A DNA stretch of 14,205 bases from Solimonas sp041612095. GTDB lineage: Bacteria; Pseudomonadota; Gammaproteobacteria; Nevskiales; Nevskiaceae. The position numbers and the translations under genes are program-made. Of the stretch, positions 1 to 7,002 are shown piece by piece (position 1 is the first letter of the stretch; each line of letters starts with the position of its first letter). The DNA is taken from the NCBI GenBank assembly GCA_041612095.1, contig JBFJJW010000075.1, positions 1-14,205 of the forward strand. Direction: 5' to 3'. The notes under the pieces were generated by a model, which did not search any database, was not told where the DNA came from, and saw only the letters and a list, made by a program, of their open reading frames with translations.

Positions 1-2198
1 CGCCCGATCGGCTCGTGCGCCCCGCCGTTCTTGAACACCAGCCAGGAAATGCGCTCGCGGGTGTCGCTGGGCTCCAGCAGCATGTCGGCCACCTTGGCGT
101 TGAGCGCATCGCTCACCGGACGGAAGTGGTTGCCCACCGGGAACACCACCAGCCGCATGACCGCACGCGCCCAGGCGACCGGGAAGTTGCGGATGAACTC
201 GTCGAAGGCCTGGGCGGTTTCGTTCAGTGCATGCTCCAGCGCCCAGCGCGCATGCGCCAGCTCGGTTTCGCCCTTAGGGCCTTCAAGATAGAACTTGGCC
301 ACGCAGGAGGCGATGTAGAGCTGGCTCAGCACATCACCGAGACGCGCCGACAGCCGCTCCATGAACTTCAGCTTGCCGCCCAGCACACCCATCGTCAGAT
401 CCGAACAGAAGGCCAGCGCCGCAGAGAAGCGCTCCATGTCGCGGAAGTACGGCGCCAGCTCGCCCTCGACCGGCGCACGCGCCAGGCGTGCACCCGTCAG
501 ACCCAGGGTCAACGCGCGTACCGCGCGGTTGACCGAGAAGCCGATGTGGCCGAACAGCAGGCGATCAAACTTCTTGAGGTCGTTGTCGCGCGCGGCCTCC
601 ATCTCCGGAAACACGTATTCGTGGCAGCGGATTGCGCCCTGACCAAAGATCATCAGATTGCGCGTGAGGATGTTGGCGCCCTCGACGGTAATGGCCACCG
701 GCGCGGCCTTGTAGGCCGTGGCCATGAAATTGCGCGGGCCCTGCTGGATGGCCTTGCCGGCCATGACATCCATGCCATCCATGACCACTTTCCGCATCAG
801 CTCGGTCATGTGGTATTTGGCGATCGCGGTCACGACGGACGGCGCACAGTGATCAACGGCCGAGGCCGTCATGATGCGCATGGCCTCCAGCGTATAGCCG
901 AATCCGGCAATACGACCGGTGGCTTCCTGCACGCCTTCAAACTTGCCGATCGAAACCTTGAACTGACGGCGCATGCGGGCGTAGACGCCGGTCATGCGAT
1001 AGGCCACCTGCCCGGCAGCCGTGCCCAGCGCCGGCAGGGAGATGCCGCGGCCGGCCGACAGGCATTCCACCAGCATGCGCCAGCCCTTGCCGGCCATCGT
1101 CGGTCCGCCAATGATCCAGTCCACCGGAATGAAGACGTCGTGTCCGTGGATCGTGCCGTTGTGAAACGCCGCACCCGGGTAATGGCGCCGGCCGATCTCG
1201 ACCCCGGGATGGGTCGCCGGGATCAGTGCGCAGGTGATGCCCATCTCGCCGCCGGGCGCATCCTTGGAGAGCTCGCCCAGCAGGCCGTCGGGATCGCGCA
1301 GCTTGAACGCCAGGCCAACCACGGTCGCAACCGGCGCCAGCGTGATGTAGCGCTTCGAGAAGTTGAGCCGGATGCCGAGCACCTTCTTGCCTTCATGCTC
1401 GCCATAGCAGACCACGCCGAGATCCGGCATTGCGGTGGCGTCTGAACCGACCTCCGGGCCGGTCAAGCCAAAACAGGGGAGCTCCTTGCCCGACACCAGG
1501 CCCGGCAGCCAGTGCTGCTTCTGCGCCTCTGTGCCGTAGTGCATCAGCAGTTCACCAGGGCCCAGGGAGTTCGGCACCATCACCGTCACCGCCATCGCAA
1601 TCGATTTGGTGGCCAGCTTGGTGACAACCGCAGACTGCGCGTTGGCCGAGAAGCCGAGGCCGCCGTATTCCTTCTTGATCAGCATCGCGAGAAACTTCTT
1701 CTCGCGGATGTAGGCCCAGACCTCGGGCGGCATGTCCTTGAGCTCGTACTCGATCTTCCAGTCGTCACAGAGCTTGCACAGTTCCTCGCACTCGTTGTCG
1801 AGAAAGGACTGCTCTTCCGGGGTCAGTTCGGTGTACTTGAAGTCCAGCAGCTTGTTCCAATCCGGACGGCCCCTGAACATCTCGGCTTCCCACCAGACGT
1901 CGCCTGCCTCCAGGGCCTCGCGCTCGGTAGACGACATTTCCGGCAGCACCTTCTTGAACACGCCAAAGATGGGGCGCGTCAGCAGGCTGCGGCGCAGCGG
2001 CCGCAGATTCAGTACCAGGGCCAGCACCCCGAACACGCCGCCGGCCAGCGCAAATGCGGTTTCACCCATCAGCCCGAGCGCTTTGAGCCCGACCAACAGT
2101 GCGGCCGCGGCTGCGGTCCAGATCAGCAGGGGCGCCCCTGCATAGGCCAGCAGCCAGAATGCGGCGAGGGAGAGCAGTGTGATGGATAGAACGGTCAT
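1..2198 (-). CDS. fadE: FadE-type acyl-CoA dehydrogenase, C-terminus cut by window edge
   Basis: This enzyme catalyses the first step of fatty-acid beta-oxidation, acyl-CoA to trans-2-enoyl-CoA with FAD as cofactor. The reading frame is open from the ATG at 2198 to the left edge, giving 732 visible residues; E. coli FadE has about 814, so roughly the last 80 are missing. Residues 1-60 are very hydrophobic, a membrane-associated N-terminus as in E. coli FadE. Several FadE-like stretches can be read: LTGPEVGSDA (substrate/flavin region), KRYITLAPVATVVGLAFKL, GRRHYPGAAFHNG, DVFIPVDWIIGG, MLVECLSAGRGISLP and IRCHEYVFPEMEAA. VEGANILTR supplies the expected catalytic base, Glu at about position 506. 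GGAG lies 8 bases before the ATG. The gene follows tetR by 27 bases on the same strand and probably shares its promoter. Family identification is firm; the preferred chain length cannot be read. Confidence 0.95.
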   Translation of the reverse strand, partial: MTVLSITLLSLAAFWLLAYAGAPLLIWTAAAAALLVGLKALGLMGETAFALAGGVFGVLALVLNLRPLRRSLLTRPIFGVFKKVLPEMSSTEREALEAGDVWWEAEMFRGRPDWNKLLDFKYTELTPEEQSFLDNECEELCKLCDDWKIEYELKDMPPEVWAYIREKKFLAMLIKKEYGGLGFSANAQSAVVTKLATKSIAMAVTVMVPNSLGPGELLMHYGTEAQKQHWLPGLVSGKELPCFGLTGPEVGSDATAMPDLGVVCYGEHEGKKVLGIRLNFSKRYITLAPVATVVGLAFKLRDPDGLLGELSKDAPGGEMGITCALIPATHPGVEIGRRHYPGAAFHNGTIHGHDVFIPVDWIIGGPTMAGKGWRMLVECLSAGRGISLPALGTAAGQVAYRMTGVYARMRRQFKVSIGKFEGVQEATGRIAGFGYTLEAMRIMTASAVDHCAPSVVTAIAKYHMTELMRKVVMDGMDVMAGKAIQQGPRNFMATAYKAAPVAITVEGANILTRNLMIFGQGAIRCHEYVFPEMEAARDNDLKKFDRLLFGHIGFSVNRAVRALTLGLTGARLARAPVEGELAPYFRDMERFSAALAFCSDLTMGVLGGKLKFMERLSARLGDVLSQLYIASCVAKFYLEGPKGETELAHARWALEHALNETAQAFDEFIRNFPVAWARAVMRLVVFPVGNHFRPVSDALNAKVADMLLEPSDTRERISWLVFKNGGAHEPIG

Positions 2199-2225
2199 GA
2201 AAGACACTCCGGAAGATCGGAAACC

Positions 2226-2882
2226 CTATGAGTGGCCACTGCTGCGGTGCATGGGCACCACATGTGGATGGCTATCTCCCGCGCTCTTCTCCCCCGCCTC
2301 CCGGGGAATGAGCGTCTTGATCATCAACTTCAGATAATCGTTGAACGGCGCGCCGCTGGGCATCAGATCCGGCGAGTCCCGGCGAATCTGCAGGTTGCCC
2401 ATGAACGTGGCGTAGGCAAAGCGCGCCCAGTGCCGAGCGCGTACGTCCTCAAACCCCAGCGCCTGATAACAAGACACCAGATATTCCATGCGCCGCGCCG
2501 AAACGCGCTGCACAAATTCATTCACCAGCGGATTGTCTTCCGCCGCCGCGATGGCGAGATACAAACGCCCGGAGCGATAGCCGGCGTTGGCCTCGCGAAA
2601 CACCTTGACGATCCGCTGATAGGGGTCGGCCTCGTCGCCGACGCGGGCGAGTACGTCTTCCGTTTCGCGCCGCTCCCATAGCTCCAGTGCTGCGCGCAAC
2701 AAAGCTTCTCGATTCTGGAAATGCCAGTAGAAGCTGCCCTTGGTCACACCCAGCCGCCGGGCCAGCGGCTCCACCGCCACGGCATCCAGGCCGCCAGCGG
2801 CCATGGCGTCCAGTGCGGCCCGCGCCCAATCGGCGGCCGTGAGGCTGAGCTTGGGGTCGGCAGTTGCAGAAGACGAAGACAT
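2226..2882 (-). CDS. TetR/AcrR-family repressor, probable regulator of the fadE operon
   Basis: This is a 218-residue protein with an N-terminal TetR helix-turn-helix. Residues about 36-62 contain the recognition segment LGVTKGSFYWHFQNREALL, which is diagnostic for the family. The remaining alpha-helical region would be the ligand-binding and dimerisation domain; its ligand cannot be read. It ends 27 bases before fadE on the same strand, and its promoter carries two CCATACG-type palindromes. By analogy with TetR-type fatty-acid regulators such as PsrA, it probably represses itself and fadE and is released by an acyl-CoA or fatty acid; that part is inference. The ATG at 2882 has no good Shine-Dalgarno, so translation may be weak. 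The tail is His- and Ser-rich (about residues 203-218) and looks disordered. Confidence 0.93.
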   Translation of the reverse strand: MSSSSATADPKLSLTAADWARAALDAMAAGGLDAVAVEPLARRLGVTKGSFYWHFQNREALLRAALELWERRETEDVLARVGDEADPYQRIVKVFREANAGYRSGRLYLAIAAAEDNPLVNEFVQRVSARRMEYLVSCYQALGFEDVRARHWARFAYATFMGNLQIRRDSPDLMPSGAPFNDYLKLMIKTLIPREAGEKSAGDSHPHVVPMHRSSGHS

Positions 2883-2892
2883 GTACGGCGCA

Positions 2893-2910
2893 CCATACGG
2901 AGGCGTAGGG
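2893..2910. promoter_or_regulatory. Operator O2: degenerate second copy of the palindrome
   Basis: CCATACG-GAGG-CGTAGGG has the same left arm and spacing as O1, with one changed base in the right arm. It sits just downstream of the predicted transcription start and upstream of the tetR ATG. Its start is 33 bases, about three helical turns, from that of O1, so two repressor dimers could bind the same DNA face. Confidence 0.5.
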
Positions 2911-2918
2911 ACGTTGTC

Positions 2919-2947
2919 AGTCTAGCCATACGGGGGCGTATGGGCAA
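2919..2947 (-). promoter_or_regulatory. Predicted sigma70 promoter of tetR-fadE
   Basis: Read on the minus strand, TTGCCC (2947-2942) and TAGACT (2924-2919) form -35 and -10 boxes separated by exactly 17 bases. Each matches the consensus at four or five positions. The start of transcription would fall near 2912, giving a leader of about 30 bases before the tetR ATG. The spacer is almost entirely filled by a perfect inverted repeat, which supports a repressible promoter. Confidence 0.6.
2926..2943. promoter_or_regulatory. Operator O1: perfect palindrome in the tetR promoter spacer
   Basis: CCATACG-GGGG-CGTATGG is a perfect 7-base inverted repeat with a 4-base centre, the size expected for a TetR dimer site. 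It lies between the predicted -35 and -10 boxes, so bound repressor would exclude RNA polymerase. A related copy begins 33 bases away. Binding by the adjacent TetR protein is inferred from position only. Confidence 0.6.
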
Positions 2948-2955
2948 CCGCCCCT

Positions 2956-5103
2956 CTAGTTCGCACCGGTGTAGTGCACCATGAAGGCGAGCTTGTCGGC
3001 TTCTTCCTCGATCAGCTTGGACACGGGCTTGCCGGCGCCATGACCGGCATCCATGTCGATGCGAATCAGGATAGGTGCCTCGCCGGCCTGGGCGTGTTGT
3101 AGCGCCGCTGCGTATTTGTAGGAATGGCCGGGCACCACGCGGTCATCGTGATCCGCCGTGGTCACCAGCACCGCCGGGTACTGCGTGCCTTGGCGAACAG
3201 TGTGATACGGCGAATACGCGGCCAGTGTCTTGAATCCGGCCTCCGTGTCCGAAGTGCCGTAGTCGCCGGCCCAGGCCCAGCCAATGGTGAAACGGTGATA
3301 GCGCAGCATGTCCATCACGCCGACAGCAGGCAGCGCAGCGGCGAACAGGTCGGGGCGCTGGTTCAGCGTGGCACCCACCAGCAGCCCGCCATTGGATCGG
3401 CCGCTGATGGCCAGATGCTTGGCGGCCGTCCATTCTTCAGCGATCAGGAGTTCGGCGGCCGCCGCGAAATCATCGAACACGTTCTGCTTGCGATCCAGCG
3501 TGCCGGCCTCGTGCCAGGCCTTGCCGTACTCGCCGCCGCCGCGCAGATTGGCCACCGCATAGACGCCGCCGCGCTCCATCCACAGTAGGGAGGGCACCGA
3601 GAACTCGGGCGTCTTCGAAATCTCGAAGCCGCCGTACCCGTACAGGTGCGCGGGGTTCTTGCCGTTGCGCTTGAGTCCCTTTCGGTACGAGATGAACACC
3701 GGAATGCGCGTGCCATCCTTGGAAACAGCAAAGCGCTGCTCGGTGACGTACTTGGACGGATCGAAGCCGAGTTTGATCGGCTGGAACGGCCGCCCCTTGG
3801 CAGTCTTCAGATCAAAGACGTAGTTGACCTGCGGCTGGTTGAACGAGGTGTAGCCATAGAACAGTTCGGGGTCGCCGGCCGCGCCGTGTAGCTGCAGGCC
3901 GCCCAGCGACGGATCGGGAACGCTGCCCAGCCCCGGCAACGGGATTTCCCCCCGCGGCTTGCCATCGAGGCTGTACCGCCGCAGCCGCGAGGTAGCGTCG
4001 TGCATGTACAGCGCCACGATTTCATCTCCCGCGAACAGGGCATGCTGCAAGGTGTCGGCCTGCTCCGGCACCACGGTATTCCAGGTGTAGGGCGGCGGCG
4101 CGGTGACATCGACGCTGACGATACGTCCGCGCAACACATCCTTGCCGGTGCGGAAGTACAGCCTGCCACGAGCATGCCCGAGCAGCGCGTATTCCGCTTC
4201 GAACTGATCCACCAGATGAGTGAAAGGCGCATCCAGGGCCGGACGTTTCGGGTCGCCGAGATCCTTGATGTAGACCTGATTCTCATTGCCTGAACCGCGC
4301 CAGACATGCAGCACAAGATAGCGGCCATCGTCAGTGACCTCTGCGCCCCAGCCCCACTTGGGCTGACTGGACTCCTCGTGGATCAGCTGATCTGCACTCT
4401 GTGGCGTACCGACGCGGTGGTAGTAGAGCTTCTGGTTGGCGAGATCGTCGAAGGTACCTGGCAGCTGATCCTTCGGCGGTTCGGGATAGCGCGCATAGAA
4501 AAAGCCCAGGCTGTCGCCGGTCCAGGCGATGCTGGAGAACTTGATGCGGCGCAGCGTCTCGCCGCTGTCCTTGCCGTTGGCGACGCTACGCACGCGAAAC
4601 TCGTTCCAGTCTGATCCCGCGGTCGCTGTCGCATATGCGAGCCAGCGTCCGTCGGGGGATACCTCGAAGTCGGTCAAGGCAACAGTGCCGTCCGCCGACA
4701 ACAGGTTGGGATCAAGCAATGGTGTCGGCTGCGATTTCGTCGCCTGCACAAACAGCACCGACTGATTCTGCAAGCCGTCGTTACGCAGGTAGAAGTACCG
4801 CCCGGCGTGCTTCTGCAGGCCTTCGTAGCGCGTGAAGTTCCATAACTCGGACAGGCGCTTGCGCAGCGCCTCGCGCTCAGGAAGTGCGGCCAGCAGCGGC
4901 CGGCTCAAGCGGTTCTGCGCCTCCACCCAGGCCCGCGTCTCTGCTGAGTCGACATCCTCAAGCCAGCGATAGGGATCCGCAATTTCGGTTCCAAAATAGT
5001 CATCCACCACCGCGCCACGCGGGGCGTGGGGATACTCCAGGGCTTGGGCACCGCCACCACCGGCCACCAGCAGCATCATCGTCATCAGCCATCGTCCAGT
5101 CAC
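2956..5103 (-). CDS. Prolyl oligopeptidase (S9A family), predicted periplasmic
   Basis: This is a serine peptidase that cleaves short peptides after proline. The 715-residue length is normal for the family. An N-terminal signal peptide is visible (hydrophobic core about 7-18, likely cleavage after AQA at 21), so the enzyme should be exported. The N-terminal region has YPHAPRGAVVDDYFGTEIADPYRWLED, the usual S9A start. It is followed by a beta-propeller (about 75-430) and an alpha/beta-hydrolase domain. The catalytic triad is Ser570 in SGRSNGG, Asp653 in DHDDRVVPGH and His688 in AGHGAGK. The start is GTG, with GGGAG 9 bases upstream; an internal ATG at codon 7 is possible but has a poorer ribosome site. 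The stop lies 73 bases before tetR, which has its own promoter, so co-transcription is not required. Confidence 0.95.
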   Translation of the reverse strand: MTGRWLMTMMLLVAGGGGAQALEYPHAPRGAVVDDYFGTEIADPYRWLEDVDSAETRAWVEAQNRLSRPLLAALPEREALRKRLSELWNFTRYEGLQKHAGRYFYLRNDGLQNQSVLFVQATKSQPTPLLDPNLLSADGTVALTDFEVSPDGRWLAYATATAGSDWNEFRVRSVANGKDSGETLRRIKFSSIAWTGDSLGFFYARYPEPPKDQLPGTFDDLANQKLYYHRVGTPQSADQLIHEESSQPKWGWGAEVTDDGRYLVLHVWRGSGNENQVYIKDLGDPKRPALDAPFTHLVDQFEAEYALLGHARGRLYFRTGKDVLRGRIVSVDVTAPPPYTWNTVVPEQADTLQHALFAGDEIVALYMHDATSRLRRYSLDGKPRGEIPLPGLGSVPDPSLGGLQLHGAAGDPELFYGYTSFNQPQVNYVFDLKTAKGRPFQPIKLGFDPSKYVTEQRFAVSKDGTRIPVFISYRKGLKRNGKNPAHLYGYGGFEISKTPEFSVPSLLWMERGGVYAVANLRGGGEYGKAWHEAGTLDRKQNVFDDFAAAAELLIAEEWTAAKHLAISGRSNGGLLVGATLNQRPDLFAAALPAVGVMDMLRYHRFTIGWAWAGDYGTSDTEAGFKTLAAYSPYHTVRQGTQYPAVLVTTADHDDRVVPGHSYKYAAALQHAQAGEAPILIRIDMDAGHGAGKPVSKLIEEEADKLAFMVHYTGAN

Positions 5104-5122
5104 TGCGCTCTACTCCCAAGGC

Positions 5123-5151
5123 GAACATCCCGCGACGCAGCAGGCTAATAT
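5123..5151 (+). promoter_or_regulatory. Weak candidate promoter for the TSP3 lipoprotein gene
   Basis: TAATAT at 5146-5151 is a good -10 box. The matching -35 at about 5122-5128 (CGAACAT) is poor. The start would lie near 5158, about 40 bases before the lipoprotein ATG. The 95-base gap between the peptidase and lipoprotein genes is divergent, so it must also hold the peptidase promoter, for which I could not find convincing boxes. Confidence 0.3.
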
Positions 5152-5198
5152 TGCCCACGTGCCTGATGCAATCTCGATCTGAAGGAGACCCACTGTCC

Positions 5199-5528
5199 AT
5201 GACTCGCCTGCAAACTGTCGTGCTGGCTTCTGCCGTCACATTACTCGGCGCTTGCGCACATTTCGAAGGCCTCGATCAGTCTGCGCCACACAACGCGGCC
5301 ACGACGCCGACCACCGAGCGTGCCGCGCCCGCGAGCACCCACGTGGCGTCACCGACCCCCGCGCAGCCACCCGCGACGCAGCAAGCGCCATCGATAGCCG
5401 CAGCCGATGGTGATAATGACGGCGTGTCCGACCATCTGGATCGCTGCCCACAGACTACGGCCGGCACCTTGGTGGATGCTGGCGGTTGTTCCGTAGTCTC
5501 TCCTGCACTGCCGCCACAGCCGAACTGA
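5199..5528 (+). CDS. Small lipoprotein with a single thrombospondin type-3 repeat
   Basis: This is a 109-residue predicted outer-membrane lipoprotein. Residues 1-18 form a lipoprotein signal with lipobox LGAC; Cys19 is the lipidation site and Ala at +2 favours outer-membrane sorting. Residues about 25-68 are a low-complexity Ala/Thr/Pro/Ser linker. Residues 70-97 form one TSP3-like calcium-binding motif (DGDNDGVSD ... CP ... GGC), with paired cysteines at 83 and 97. The short tail is proline-rich. AAGGAG lies 11 bases before the ATG. The frame is open upstream, but the lipobox fixes this start. The same motif occurs twice in the OmpA-family protein encoded next, suggesting a shared job at the cell envelope. 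There is no other domain, and I do not recognise a named homologue. Confidence 0.82.
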   Translation: MTRLQTVVLASAVTLLGACAHFEGLDQSAPHNAATTPTTERAAPASTHVASPTPAQPPATQQAPSIAAADGDNDGVSDHLDRCPQTTAGTLVDAGGCSVVSPALPPQPN

Positions 5529-5562
5529 ACGCATGCAGCTGCCTTCACGGGCCTGACGCCCT

Positions 5563-5590
5563 GCGCTGTGCCGGCCGCCCCCCACAGCGC
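5563..5590 (+). other. Hairpin after the lipoprotein gene
   Basis: GCGCTGTG (5563-5570) and CACAGCGC (5583-5590) form a perfect 8-base-pair stem with a 12-base C-rich loop. A smaller stem, GGGC/GCCC with a 5-base loop, lies directly before it at 5549-5561. No T-run follows, so this is not a standard intrinsic terminator. It could protect the 3' end of the lipoprotein mRNA or be part of a structured leader of the downstream gene. Confidence 0.4.
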
Positions 5591-5655
5591 TCGGTACCGG
5601 CGGACTGCCCCCGCAAATCCGAACGCGCGCCGCTGTAGACGGCAGCCGCTGTTCA

Positions 5656-5667
5656 CTTGCCGGCAAG
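5656..5667. repeat. Perfect 12-base palindrome upstream of the OmpA-family gene
   Basis: CTTGCCGGCAAG is self-complementary over 12 bases and lies about 110 bases before the OmpA-family start. It could be a regulator site. No regulator can be assigned. Confidence 0.35.
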
Positions 5668-5673
5668 GTTCAC

Positions 5674-5693
5674 GCGGGGAGATTCAGCCCCGC
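5674..5693 (+). other. GC-rich hairpin in the OmpA-family upstream region
   Basis: GCGGGG (5674-5679) pairs with CCCCGC (5688-5693) around an 8-base loop. Only two T residues follow, so termination strength would be low. Confidence 0.3.
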
Positions 5694-5778
5694 TTCATCG
5701 CCTCCCCAACAAGATCAGCGTCGCTCGCCTGCTGTCCTGGTGCGCGCTCTGCTTCCAGCGTTAAAGGGGAAATGACCA

Positions 5779-6900
5779 ATGAAAAAACATTACTACGCAG
5801 TTGCGGCGGCCTTGAGCCTTTGCAGCTTGACCGCGATGGCGGCCGAGGATGCCCGCTCGCCTTATGCCGGCTTGATGGGCAGCTATTCGTTTCCGGACGC
5901 GTCGCGGCAACTCGATGACGGCATCGGTGGCCAGTTGCTGTTCGGCTTTCCGATGAACGATTACCTGTCGACCGAGATCACCGCATTCACCACGCGCGCT
6001 GATCACAATTACGATGGTGGCAGCGATCAGCTCTCCGGGGCCGGCCTTGATCTGAACATCAAGCTCGCCCAAGGCGTGCTTTCGCCGTTCCTGCTGATTG
6101 GCGGTGGCGGTCACTTCGACGAAGTTCCCGGCGACAACGAATCGTCCGGCTATGCCAATGCCGGCGGCGGCGTGCTGTGGAATCTCGGCGGCGCACGCAA
6201 TACGGCGTTGCGCCTGGAAGGGCGCCGCATCGGCGTATTCAACGACGCGATATCCCCTGGCCATGACCGGGTCTACGACACGCAGGTGAGCTTGGGCGCG
6301 CAGTTCGATCTGATGGCGCAGCCGCCGCCGCCACCGCCACCGCCGCCGGTCGCACCGGTGATCGACAGTGATGGCGACGGCGTTCCCGATAGCCGCGACG
6401 CCTGCCCCGGCACCCCCAAAGGCACTGCCGTAGACAGCAAGGGCTGTGCGCTGCCGCCACCCGATGGCGACGGCGACGGTGTAATCGACGTCAATGACGC
6501 CTGCCCGGACACGCCGCGCGGTCTTCAGGTTGACCCACGAGGCTGTGCGATCAAGGCCCAGGTACTGGTGCTGCGCGACGTCAACTTCGAGTTCGACAAG
6601 GCAAGCTTGACGGCAGACGCGCAGCTCACGCTGGACCAGATCGCCGCCGGGCTGCGCGGTCAGCCGACGATGGAAGTGCGGATTGAGGGCCATACCGACA
6701 GCATTGGCTCAGATGTCTACAACCTGCGGCTGTCCAAGGCGCGTGCACAGTCGGTGCGCAGCTACCTGATCCAGCACGGCATTGCCGACAGCCGCATCAG
6801 CTCGGAAGGCTACGGCGAATCCAAGCCTGTGGCCGACAACGACACCGCCGAAGGCCGAGCGATGAATCGCCGCGTCGAGTTCAAGGTCGAAAAGCAGTAA
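5779..6900 (+). CDS. OmpA/OprF-family outer-membrane protein with TSP3 repeats
   Basis: This 373-residue protein probably anchors the outer membrane to peptidoglycan. A signal peptide ends at AMA (cleavage about 21/22). Residues about 24-179 have the alternating, glycine/aromatic-rich pattern of an 8-stranded beta barrel. Nine consecutive prolines (182-190) form a hinge. Two TSP3 calcium-binding motifs follow (about 195-223 and 229-256), each with a DGDG core and a Cys pair. The C-terminal OmpA domain (about 264-373) has NFEFDKASL, EGHTDSIGSD, NLRLSKARAQSV and MNRRVEF, the residues that bind diaminopimelate. AGGGGA lies 8 bases before the ATG. A strong terminator follows the stop. The architecture is that of OprF-like proteins; whether it forms a pore cannot be read. 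The preceding lipoprotein shares the TSP3 motif. Confidence 0.94.
   Translation: MKKHYYAVAAALSLCSLTAMAAEDARSPYAGLMGSYSFPDASRQLDDGIGGQLLFGFPMNDYLSTEITAFTTRADHNYDGGSDQLSGAGLDLNIKLAQGVLSPFLLIGGGGHFDEVPGDNESSGYANAGGGVLWNLGGARNTALRLEGRRIGVFNDAISPGHDRVYDTQVSLGAQFDLMAQPPPPPPPPPVAPVIDSDGDGVPDSRDACPGTPKGTAVDSKGCALPPPDGDGDGVIDVNDACPDTPRGLQVDPRGCAIKAQVLVLRDVNFEFDKASLTADAQLTLDQIAAGLRGQPTMEVRIEGHTDSIGSDVYNLRLSKARAQSVRSYLIQHGIADSRISSEGYGESKPVADNDTAEGRAMNRRVEFKVEKQ
6322..6348 (+). repeat. CCG/CCA triplet repeat encoding a nine-proline hinge
   Basis: Nine proline codons (seven CCG and two CCA) lie between the beta barrel and the TSP3 region of the OmpA-family protein. In-frame triplet repeats of this kind can change length by slippage without breaking the frame. 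Confidence 0.7.
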
Positions 6901-6913
6901 GCCCGCAGTAGCG

Positions 6914-6951
6914 AACAAACCCCCGACCGCGCAAGCCGTCGGGGGTTTGTT
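6914..6951 (+). terminator. Strong intrinsic terminator after the OmpA-family gene
   Basis: AACAAACCCCCGAC (6914-6927) pairs perfectly with GTCGGGGGTTTGTT (6938-6951), a 14-base-pair stem. The loop can close further through GC/GC around a GCAA tetraloop (6929-6936). The T-rich TTTGTTTTAT covers the 3' arm and its end. It begins 14 bases after the stop codon. The minus-strand sugar transferase gene converges on it and may also be insulated by it. Confidence 0.92.
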
Positions 6952-7002
6952 TTATCTGGGGAGCCCGCGGGAAGCCCACGAGCTCAAAATTCCAGGCAGC
7001 GC

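Larger units (their letters stand above)
5529..5778 (+). other. Intergenic region rich in inverted repeats upstream of the OmpA-family gene
   Basis: These 250 bases hold no convincing gene. They contain the hairpins at 5549-5561 and 5563-5590, an 8-base direct repeat GCCGCTGT at 5629-5636 and 5645-5652, a perfect 12-base palindrome CTTGCCGGCAAG at 5656-5667, and a GCGGGG/CCCCGC stem at 5674-5693. I found no clear sigma70 boxes. The promoter for the OmpA-family gene may lie here, or the two genes may be co-transcribed. Confidence 0.5.

Noticed and set aside
15..1445. Plus-strand 476-codon open frame, with a further 225-codon frame at 1512-2189
   Set aside because: Both lie opposite the fadE coding strand and their products are rich in His, Arg, Gln and Ala, typical of antisense frames in GC-rich genes. 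The minus-strand frame encodes an unmistakable FadE.
4884..5198. Upstream extension of the lipoprotein frame (start at 4884)
   Set aside because: It would overlap the start of the divergent peptidase gene and bury the lipobox. The ATG at 5199 gives a proper lipoprotein signal and a ribosome site.
5761..6693. Minus-strand 310-codon open frame opposite the OmpA-family gene
   Set aside because: It is antisense to a protein with signal peptide, hinge, TSP3 and OmpA motifs; its own product shows no family features.
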